A stretch of DNA of 64,000 nt from Ancylobacter vacuolatus (lineage in GTDB: Bacteria; Pseudomonadota; Alphaproteobacteria; Rhizobiales; Xanthobacteraceae), in NCBI RefSeq assembly GCF_030813595.1, contig NZ_JAUSUH010000002.1, forward strand, positions 1-64,000. Direction: 5' to 3'. Positions 16,803-24,700 of the stretch are shown here, one piece after another (position 1 is the stretch's first letter; each line of letters opens with the position of its first letter). The notes beneath the pieces were generated by a model that searched no databases, had not been told where the DNA came from, and worked only from the letters and a program-made list of their open reading frames with translations. A program made the translations under genes and the position numbers.

Positions 16803-17641
16803 CACCAGCTTCCCGATGCCCCGCCGCCGCCGGAGGAGCCGCCGCCGCCCGAGAAGCCACCACCACCGCCACTACTGCTGCCGCCGGACCAGCCGCCGCC
16901 GCTCCGGCGTGACCAGTCCCAGCCCGCCGCGCCGCCCGTGAGCGCCCCGGCGCCGCGCCGCCCGCGCGTGCGCAGATGGCCCGACTTGGCCTGCCGGTAG
17001 AACACGAAGGCCCAGAAGGCGATCATCAGCACGATGAAGACGATGTGCCCCCAATCCTCGCCGCTCATCGCCGGCTCGGCCGCAAGGCGGGCGCGTTCGC
17101 GCGCCTCTTCCGGGTCGAGATTGAGCACCTCGATCACCGCGTCGGCGCCCTTCTCGATGCCGCCGGCGAAATCGCCGTTGCGGAAGGCCGGGAGAACTGC
17201 GGTCTGGATGATGGTGCTCGCCACCGCATCGGGCAGCACCCCCTCCAGCCCATAACCGGTCTCGATCCGCACCCGCCGCTCAGTGGGCGCGACCAGCAGA
17301 AGCACGCCATTGTCCTTGTCGCCCTGCCCCAGCTTCCAGAAGCGGAACAGCCGGTTCGCATAGTCCTCCACCGAGGTGCCCTCCAGCGAGGGCACGGTGG
17401 CGACGACGAACTGGTCGGTGGTGCGCGCTTCCTGCGCGGCGAGCTTGGCCTCCAGCGTCGCCCGGGCGTCGGGGCTCAGCACCTGCGCGCCATCCACCAC
17501 CCGCCCGGAAAGGGCGGGGAAGGTCATATCCGCCCACGCCACGCCAATGCCGAGCGACAGGCCGGCGAGGACGACCAGCCCTGCCAGCAGCACGCGCGCG
17601 GCGGCGCGCCTGAGGGGTCCCGAGGGGATCACCGCCCGCAC
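16802..17641 (-). CDS. Exported TPM-domain protein with Gly/Ser-rich tail (YgcG-like)
   Basis: A 279-residue protein with a signal peptide ending near GVAWADMTFPAL and a TPM domain (about 45-180) that shows GRVVDGAQVLSPDARATLEAKL, DNGVLLLVAPTERRVRIETGYGLEG and PAFRNGDFAGGIEKGADAV-type sequence. One membrane segment follows (about 193-212), then a basic stretch and a tail of glycine and serine repeats ending GGGGASGSW. A GTG at 17641, two bases after the lemA stop, is taken as start because it yields a proper signal peptide; longer frames would overlap lemA. Such LemA/TPM pairs recur widely, and the tail suggests surface or membrane-associated assembly. Confidence 0.8.
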   Translation of the reverse strand: MRAVIPSGPLRRAAARVLLAGLVVLAGLSLGIGVAWADMTFPALSGRVVDGAQVLSPDARATLEAKLAAQEARTTDQFVVATVPSLEGTSVEDYANRLFRFWKLGQGDKDNGVLLLVAPTERRVRIETGYGLEGVLPDAVASTIIQTAVLPAFRNGDFAGGIEKGADAVIEVLNLDPEEARERARLAAEPAMSGEDWGHIVFIVLMIAFWAFVFYRQAKSGHLRTRGRRGAGALTGGAAGWDWSRRSGGGWSGGSSSGGGGGFSGGGGSSGGGGASGSW

Positions 17642-17643
17642 GG

Positions 17644-18264
17644 TCAGTTGAACTTCACCTGAGGCGCCTTCATCTGCTCCTCGGCGATGGTGAAGGTCTC
17701 CATCGGCTTGCTGCTGCGATACAGCGTGCTGGCCCAAAGGACGCCGGGGAAGGTGCGCAGCTCGGTATTATAGACGCGCACCGCCTCGATATAGTCGCGC
17801 CGCGCCACGGCGATTCGGTTTTCCGTGCCTTCGATCTGCGCCTGAAGCGCCAGGAAGTTCTGATTCGCCTTCAGGTCGGGATAGGATTCGGAGATGGCTA
17901 TCAGGCGCCCCAGCGCGCCGGAAAGCTGCGACTGCGCCTGCTGGAACTGCCGGAACTGTTCGGGGTCGGTGATGGTGGAGGCATCGACCTTGATCGAGGT
18001 CGCCTGCGCCCGCGCCTGCGTCACCTGGGTCAGCACCTCGCTCTCGTGCTGGGCGTAGCCCTTCACGGTCTCGACGAGGTTGGGGATCAGTTCGGCGCGG
18101 CGCTGATACTGGTTCAGCACATCGCTCCACGCCGCCTTGGCCTTCTCCTCATTGGTCGGGATGTTGTTTACCCCGCAGCCGGCAAGGCCGGTGGCGAGCA
18201 CCACCAGCAGCAGCGGCGCGAGAAGGCGGCGGGAGAACCCCGACAGGCGGGAGAGGTTCGGCAT
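17644..18264 (-). CDS. lemA: LemA-family lipoprotein
   Basis: A 206-residue protein with a lipobox (LATGLAGC, modified Cys about residue 30) and the LemA core: NNIPTNEEKAKAAWSDVLNQYQRR, AELIPNLVETVKGYAQHE and YPDLKANQNFLALQ. The family folds as a long helical bundle anchored at the membrane with most of the protein outside the cytoplasm. The ATG at 18264 follows AAAGGG at a suitable distance; an ATG seven codons upstream lacks such a site. It is first in the LemA-TPM-TPM operon. The general function is unknown. Confidence 0.87.
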   Translation of the reverse strand: MPNLSRLSGFSRRLLAPLLLVVLATGLAGCGVNNIPTNEEKAKAAWSDVLNQYQRRAELIPNLVETVKGYAQHESEVLTQVTQARAQATSIKVDASTITDPEQFRQFQQAQSQLSGALGRLIAISESYPDLKANQNFLALQAQIEGTENRIAVARRDYIEAVRVYNTELRTFPGVLWASTLYRSSKPMETFTIAEEQMKAPQVKFN

Positions 18265-18342
18265 GACGGGCCCTTTCAGCAGCACGGCCGCTTGGCGACG
18301 CGCTGACTATAGAGCGGAGCGCTGCCGAGTTCATCACTCCAA

Positions 18343-18462
18343 TCAGGACTTGCCGCTGCCTCGCTCGCCCAGCACGTTGAAGGCGATCATCATGGAAACG
18401 GCAAAGCCCACCAGCAAAAGGGCGGAGACGAGGGGAATGGGGAGAAAGCCGAGAGCGCTCAT
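18343..18462 (-). CDS. Possible small membrane protein, 39 residues
   Basis: Starting at the ATG at 18462, the product MSALGFLPIPLVSALLLVGF continues with AVSMMIAFNVLGERG and a polar end. It is one strongly hydrophobic segment of about 22 residues with a charged C-terminus, as in real single-span peptides. No clear ribosome-binding site is seen, and it lies alone between lemA and the ClpP-like gene. The name is left open, and the composition could arise by chance. Confidence 0.35.
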   Translation of the reverse strand: MSALGFLPIPLVSALLLVGFAVSMMIAFNVLGERGSGKS

Positions 18463-18613
18463 GGCGGCACGTCCAGTCAGAGAGGCGCTTGATATAGGCG
18501 CGCCAGCCCGCTTTGGGATGGGGGACATCCATGCAGGCAAGCCATTGATGAAGTGCAAAAATGTCGGCGCCGCGGCGCTTTTTTCGCCGATTTGCGACGC
18601 GGTCTGAAAAAGC

Positions 18614-19429
18614 CTAGGGCGTCGCCAGCTTGAACTCGCGCAGTTCCTCCGGCGTGAAATAGAACATCTCCTGCGGCGGGGTCTCCATGGCGCTGATCCA
18701 GACCCGGGGATCGACCCCCATGCTGACCAGATGGCGCTGCGCCTCGGCGGAGACGCGCTGCGCCTGCGCCATGCCCTCGGCGCCATCGAGGTGCGGCCCG
18801 CCCGGCTGATGGGCGGCAAAGACCTGATGCACGCCGATGGCCGACCCCGGCTCCGCCGTGCGTTTGACGCCCGCCGCGAAAATGAGTGGGCAGGAAGAGG
18901 CGCAGAGCGCTTTCGCCTCGACGCGCGTGGCCAGCCCTCGGGCGCGGATCAGCCGCCCCATGGCCAGCGCATCGGCAACCGAGCCGCCCGGCGAACTCAG
19001 CGCCACCGCCTTCACATAGCTTCCGCGCTTCTCAAGCTCGGCCTTGAACCGCTCGGCCGTGCCGGGGGTGATGGTTCCCCGCGCCTCCAGCCGGCCATCG
19101 GCCAGCAATTCGATCGTCATCGCCTGCCGCAGCTCGGCATCGGGCTGGCGGCCGGGGCGATCCTGGCCCGGTGGCGCCTTGTCGGGGCGCGCGGACGGCA
19201 GATAGGGCACCGCCGGCGCCTCGGCCGGGGCGGTGGGGTCGGCGTTCGGCAGGGCAGCGGGCGCCTGCCCGCGCTCGTGGAAATCCCACACCACCACCAG
19301 CACCGTCAGCCCGACAAGGGCGCGGAAGACCAGCCTCAGCAGCGTCTCGTCCGGACGGTCCCCGAGCGCGCGGCGCCACAGCGCGCGCGCCGGCGCGGGA
19401 GAAGATGGGCCTGGGGCGGCGGCGTCCAA
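18614..19429 (-). CDS. Membrane-anchored ClpP-like (COG3904) protein
   Basis: A 271-residue protein with one N-terminal membrane anchor (about residues 32-47), a proline/alanine-rich linker (to about 95) and a ClpP/crotonase-fold domain. This domain shows LSSPGGSVADALAMGRLIRARG and the nucleophile region CASSCPLIFAAGVKR, then IGVHQVFA with a histidine at the expected place. Such proteins are predicted periplasmic serine peptidases, and activity has rarely been shown. No ATG is available before the conserved part. The TTG at 19429, with AAGGA eight bases upstream and only four bases after the neighbouring stop, is taken as start. It forms an operon with the membrane gene at 19434-20720. Confidence 0.78.
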   Translation of the reverse strand: MDAAAPGPSSPAPARALWRRALGDRPDETLLRLVFRALVGLTVLVVVWDFHERGQAPAALPNADPTAPAEAPAVPYLPSARPDKAPPGQDRPGRQPDAELRQAMTIELLADGRLEARGTITPGTAERFKAELEKRGSYVKAVALSSPGGSVADALAMGRLIRARGLATRVEAKALCASSCPLIFAAGVKRTAEPGSAIGVHQVFAAHQPGGPHLDGAEGMAQAQRVSAEAQRHLVSMGVDPRVWISAMETPPQEMFYFTPEELREFKLATP

Positions 19430-19433
19430 AAGC

Positions 19434-20720
19434 TCAGTCCTTCTTGATCCGATTGGCGGGCAGTGTCGTGACCGTCGCGGCGGGCGAAACCGCGGCCCCC
19501 TCCGCTTCGGTCATCGCCGCCTCGAACGCCTCCGCTTCCGACGCCGTCCGCCGCTCGTCGCCCACCTGCCGGGCCAGCCGCAGCGCGGTGATGAGCTGGG
19601 CGGCCGACATCGTGTCCGCCTCGGCCGGTTGCTCCTCGCGCCGGATCGCGGCGTGCACCACGCACAGGATGAGCACGAGCACGGCCGGCAGCAGGTCGAT
19701 GGAGATGGCCCCGGCCCAGCTCGGCAGGAAATCGCCAGCATAGCGCACCACCGCCTCGGCGGTGGAGAGCGGCTGGAAGCGTGCCGGCTCGACCGATCCG
19801 GTGCCGATGATCTTGTCGGCGGCCTGCGAGAGCGCGTTCGCCTGCGCCTGCACCGCCTTCTCGACGCTGCCGACAACGGTGGACTGGCGTCCCGCGAGAT
19901 CCGCCGTGCGGCCATCGGCGGCGGGGGCGATGAAGCCGGTGACGAGGTCGTCGGCCGCCCGCCGCACCGCCGGCGCCATCGAGGTCTGTTCCAGCGAGGC
20001 GATGGTGCCGATCAGCGCCAGCGCCTCGGCGCCGAACGCATCCGAGCGGGCCTTGATGTCGCCCTGCCCGGAGACGAAGGCCCGCATCCGGGCGATCTGC
20101 GCGCTGCCCTCTTCATACAACGCCTTCGCCCGCTCGCCGCTCGCCGCGACTTGACGGGCGAGATCGTCGAGCTGGCTGGACATCTGGCTGAGCAACTGGA
20201 CCACCGTGCCCGACCCGCCGGTGCCGGTGAGCGCCCCGCCGCGCTCCGCGTCTGCCAGGCGGGCGAAACGGGTCGAGGCCAGCTGGATATCGGGGAGGAG
20301 GCTCTGTGCGCCCAGCGCCCGGTTATGCGCCGTGTCGAGGTCGCGGGTGTAGTTCTGCACCGTCACCGCGAGATGCTGCTCGATGGCTGCCGCCCCCGCC
20401 AGCGCCGCGGCGTTCAGCCAGGACGACATGGCGATGATCATCAGCGAGCCGAGCAGCATGGCGGCGGTGAGCCACAGGCGGCTTGCCACGTCCCGCACAT
20501 GCGGCAGGAAGCGCAGCAGGAACGACCAGAAGGCGTAGATCGCGATCGAGACCGCGCTCGAATAGATGATCGCGGCGAAGACCGTCATAACGGGCGAGCC
20601 GTCGAGCAGTTCGCGAACGCCGAGATAGGTGTAGACGCCCGACGCGAGGGCCAGCACGGCAAGCGTGAGGCGCATGGTCGTGTCGAGCCCGGACACGCCT
20701 TCGCGCAGAGCCGAAGCCAT
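19434..20720 (-). CDS. Unrecognised membrane protein paired with a ClpP-like protein
   Basis: A 428-residue protein with four predicted membrane segments near the N-terminus (about 15-110), a long alanine-rich, largely helical soluble region (about 115-310) with heptad-like patterns, and one more membrane span (about 318-338, AISIDLLPAVLVLILCVVHA). An alanine-rich C-terminal tail of about 90 residues follows. I do not recognise the family. The arrangement resembles membrane sensors with a large extracytoplasmic helical bundle. Its stop is four bases before the ClpP-like gene start, so the two products probably act together. Confidence 0.6.
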   Translation of the reverse strand: MASALREGVSGLDTTMRLTLAVLALASGVYTYLGVRELLDGSPVMTVFAAIIYSSAVSIAIYAFWSFLLRFLPHVRDVASRLWLTAAMLLGSLMIIAMSSWLNAAALAGAAAIEQHLAVTVQNYTRDLDTAHNRALGAQSLLPDIQLASTRFARLADAERGGALTGTGGSGTVVQLLSQMSSQLDDLARQVAASGERAKALYEEGSAQIARMRAFVSGQGDIKARSDAFGAEALALIGTIASLEQTSMAPAVRRAADDLVTGFIAPAADGRTADLAGRQSTVVGSVEKAVQAQANALSQAADKIIGTGSVEPARFQPLSTAEAVVRYAGDFLPSWAGAISIDLLPAVLVLILCVVHAAIRREEQPAEADTMSAAQLITALRLARQVGDERRTASEAEAFEAAMTEAEGAAVSPAATVTTLPANRIKKD

Positions 20721-20821
20721 TCAGGGGAACCTCGTGGGAAAACTGTCTTGATGTTGCCGGGCTTTGCGCCGGCAATGTGACGCAGGGTCCCGCGGGTCCG
20801 CTCGCCCGCGTCACAGCTCCG

Positions 20822-21742
20822 TTACCCCGCCTGCGCCATCCATTCATAGGTTGCCCGCACCCCTTCGCGCAGCGGGATTGTGCTTTCCCAACCGAAATCG
20901 GCCTTCGCCCGCGAGACGTCCAGAATGGATTCGCACACGTCGAGAGCCCGTCCTGGTCGATAGAGCGGCGCGATGTCACGGCCGGTGACGGCGTGCAGGA
21001 TGGCGATGATCTCGTTCAGCGACGTGCCCTGCCCGCTGCCGGCATTATAGGGGCCGGTCCTGTCCGTCGCGACGGCGCGGGCGCACAGATCCGCCAGTTC
21101 CGTCACATAGACATAGTCGCGCACCACGCTGCCATCGCCCCAGATCTCGATCGGCTCATTCTGGCGAAGCCTGGTCAGGAAGGTGGAAATGACGCCCTGC
21201 ACACCGGCGTGGCCCTGTCGCGGGCCATAGGGATTGGAGGCGCGGATCGTCACCGGCGACAGCCCCCGCGTGCGGCCGTAGAGGTCGAGATAATGCTCGA
21301 TCGCCACCTTGACGATTCCGTAGGAATTTATCGGCCGCAGCGGATGCGTCTCGGGGATCGGCACCTGGTCGGGTCGTCCATAGACGGTGCCGCCGGACGA
21401 CAGGAACAGCAACCGCGACACCCCCACCCGGCTCATGGCATCGAGCAGGCCGAGAGTGCCGATCAGGTTTCCCTGCACATCCAGCGCGGGGTTAAGGTCC
21501 GCCGTGCCGGGGACGGTGGTTCCGGCCAGATGCAGCACCGCTTCGACCCCCGCCAAGGCTTCGATGAGAACCATCTGGTCGCTGAAGTCGCCGACAAGAT
21601 ACTCAACACCCTCCACCGGCGGGCGAAACCTCTCCGGCTGCCGGTCGAGCACCTTGACGCTATGCCCGCGAGCCCGCAGCCGGTCCACCACATGGGAACC
21701 GATGAAACCGCAGCCCCCGATTACAAGCGTCTTCACACACAT
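20822..21742 (-). CDS. NAD-dependent nucleotide-sugar epimerase/dehydratase (GalE-like extended SDR)
   Basis: A 306-residue extended SDR that probably epimerises or dehydrates a nucleotide sugar for polysaccharide synthesis. The cofactor motif is GGCGFIGSH (about residues 8-16). The catalytic region has LLFLSSGGTVYG and SYGIVK (Tyr/Lys pair), and the substrate loop reads IRASNPYGPRQ with RDYVYVTELADL later. The pattern is closest to UDP-glucose 4-epimerases. The ATG at 21742 gives MCVKTLVIGG, right before the Rossmann strand. It lies just downstream of the giant glycan gene on the same strand (53 bases apart), suggesting a shared pathway. Confidence 0.82.
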   Translation of the reverse strand: MCVKTLVIGGCGFIGSHVVDRLRARGHSVKVLDRQPERFRPPVEGVEYLVGDFSDQMVLIEALAGVEAVLHLAGTTVPGTADLNPALDVQGNLIGTLGLLDAMSRVGVSRLLFLSSGGTVYGRPDQVPIPETHPLRPINSYGIVKVAIEHYLDLYGRTRGLSPVTIRASNPYGPRQGHAGVQGVISTFLTRLRQNEPIEIWGDGSVVRDYVYVTELADLCARAVATDRTGPYNAGSGQGTSLNEIIAILHAVTGRDIAPLYRPGRALDVCESILDVSRAKADFGWESTIPLREGVRATYEWMAQAG

Positions 21743-21795
21743 CGTCCTGTCGCTCGAATGGCCAGGCCATCCCTCAGACCTGCCCCGGCAGGCAA

Positions 21796-24700
21796 TTAAC
21801 GGGTAACGCCCCTTATATTGGTCACAACCGCCCGCCAACCTTCCAGCAGTGGAATTACACCAAACAGCCGCTCAAGCGCATGCAGATCCGTCCCGTCGTC
21901 GGACAGCGGCTCGCGGGGATAATCCGATCCTTCCAGCTTGAGATCGACGAACGGCTTGAGCGCGGCCGTTCGCATCCAGAACATGGTGCCGATCGGAAAA
22001 TTGATCGCCTTCGGAAGCGCCGCGTGCCCCATCGCACGCGCAAGACGCTCCGCCTTCCGCCAATTTCGCGTCCAGCCGAAGATGTGCGGATCGTCGGGAT
22101 AGATAAGACCCACCTTCGGATCTTGCGCGAAATGGCCGAGGACAAGATCCATCATGCGCCCGCCCTGCGGGCCGCCCAGCAGGTTCTCCAGCAGGAAATC
22201 GCTCCAGGCCGACACCATGGCGGCGTTTGCGAGCTGGACGCTGCGCTTGATGTGGACATGCCCGACCACTTCGTAGTCCTCAACCAGCTGAGGACCGAAG
22301 GTGGAGAGCAGGGGTGCGATATCGCGCCCGATATTGGGCGTCTGGCGCACCACCACGCGCCCGCGATGCCGCTTGAAGATCTCTTCCACCTGTTCGGGGG
22401 CGGCCATCTCCCCCACGCTGATGAACAGGTCCGGCTGAGCCTCGTTCAGGGCCAGGCGAGCCGCGAACTCCCGCAGCCGCTCAGGAAAATAGGCATGCAG
22501 GTGAAGCGCGGCTCGGATCGCCGGAGCCGAACCTGGCCGGTGGGCCTGCTCGCCCCCCTGAAGGACCTCCAGCATCCACGGACCGGGAGGGCGGCCCTTG
22601 CGCAGGAAATCGGCATAGGCCTCGCGACGGCCATCATACCCGCTGGCGAGCGTCTGCGCATAGACATACGGGTTGAAGCCCGGCTCCGGCTTGCGCGCCG
22701 CCCCGATCTGGCCCAGGCGATCAATATAGGCCGCGACCAGATCACGCGACGCCGCCGTCTCGCCCGTCCCGGCCTCGAAGAAATCGGCGCGGAAGCGACC
22801 GGAGGCGATGATCGTCTCGATGTCGCCAGCCCTTTTGTCGGCACGGCTCCTCGCCTTCAGGCCCAGCGCGTCAAGGCGCTCCACATAGCGCCCAAGGTCC
22901 AGATTCGCGGCAGCGTAAACCTTCGCCTTGTCGGAAACCTCTTTGCAAAGCGCCTCGGACCGGACGAGGGCCAGGAGCTTTTTGGCCATGTCGGCTGTGT
23001 CGAGATAATCGGCGACGCAGGCCTCCCTGAGGCCCGCTTGCGTCAACAGCTCGGCGATTCCGGTGGCCCGCTCGAAGCAGAGCACGGGCATCCCGCGCGC
23101 CAGCCCATCGATACCCACATTCGGCAGTGGATCGAGACGGCTGGAAACGAGCAGCACGTCCGCCATCTCATAGGCAAGCTCGATTTCCGAAGTTGCCGGC
23201 AGCATGGTCACGCGGTCGGCGATGCCGGCGCGCTGCAGCTGATCGCGCAGATAGACCGAATAGGCATAGTCGCGGTCTGGGGCGTAGCCTTCGCCCAACC
23301 AGGCAAAATGCACATACTCACCCCCCGGCGCCTTGAGAACCCTGTTCGCGGTTTCGATGAACAGGTCAATGCCCTTGCGGATCTCCACCGTACCTGCGCC
23401 GAGAACCTGGAAGCGCTTGCGCTTCCCGGCAAGCGTGTCCTGCCCCGACGACAGAACCTCGCGCAGCATGGCCCGTTCGGCGTCCTGCTCGGCCTCCGCT
23501 ATCTGCTTTCCCGGAACAACGCATTTGCCCTGCGCAATGACGTGCAGATGCGGCGTGAAGTCCATCCGATTGGTGTCGAAGGCATTGTCGAGCGTCAGCT
23601 GCGTCGAGAACACGGTCTCGTCCGCCCAGCGCATGGCATCGGGGAAAGCCGACCTCTTGCCGGTATAGGCGGCGAATTCGTGCAGCAGGGCGACCGTGGG
23701 CACGCCATTCTGGCGGAGCGGGGCCAGCACGGCGTGAGATTCGACCGAGTTAACGATGGCGAATGCGAAATCCGTTTCGGACGCCAGGCGCGCGATCAGC
23801 TTCTCATAGGGCGCCGACTCCATACTGTGGAGATTGGCATCGATCACCGTCACGGCGACGGCACGAAAATCCTCAAGGATTTCCCCGCCCAGCAGGCTAA
23901 GGATGGTTACATTATACTTCTCAGCGAGGCGCTGTGCGATGTTGAGCGTCAGAATGGGCGCGCCCGTTCGGCTCGCCTGGTGACTCACGACAAGAATGTT
24001 CTTCTTCTCGGCATCGCGCTCCTTGCCCCCCGGATGAGCGCGCGCCGCACCGGCCATGGAGACCGAAGGCGGCGCCGCGCTTCCCCCTGGCTCGGCATCT
24101 GAACGGGCCGGATCGTATTTCAAGGCACGCCGTGCGTATCTCGCCGCTTTGTCCGCCGGGAGCGGCGGCGAAAGAGCCGCCAGACAGGTGTAGAGGTTGA
24201 ACTTCAGCTTGGCGCGGACGAGTCGCAGCGGGTGCCTGCGGCTTCGGGACAGCTCCTGCTCCAGCGCCGTTGCGCGCGCCGTCGCCGCGATCCACCGCGC
24301 CACCACCTCCCGCAATTGTCCGAGCGGAGCCGCGTCGCGGTCGCTCGGCAGCGCAGGCCGACCACTGCCCGACGGCGGGGCCGCCAATCGGCGGGCGCTG
24401 GCGATGACGGCGAGACTGCCTTCGGCGAGCTGGGGATCGTAGGCGTTGGCAGCCAGCAGCGAACGCCATTCTGCCACAGCGTGCGCCTGGAGAACGGCCA
24501 TCTTGATGAAGGGAAACCCCTGCTCGATGAGCTCGCGCCACTGCGTCGTCGTCGGGTTGGTGTGCCCCCGGCTCGGAAACAGCGCCTCGCTCGTAAGTCC
24601 CTTCGTCTGGAAGGCGGCAAGAACGTTAAGCTCATAGGACAGGATGACGTCCTGCTTGCTCTGCAGCCATTGGACGCCGGACAGGAAAGCGGCGAGTTCG

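Noticed and set aside
16802-16900. Possible sequencing error or frameshift in the Gly/Ser-rich tail of the TPM protein
   Set aside because: The glycine-serine repeats and final SW-type ending are usual for YgcG-like proteins, and the frame joins cleanly to the next gene.
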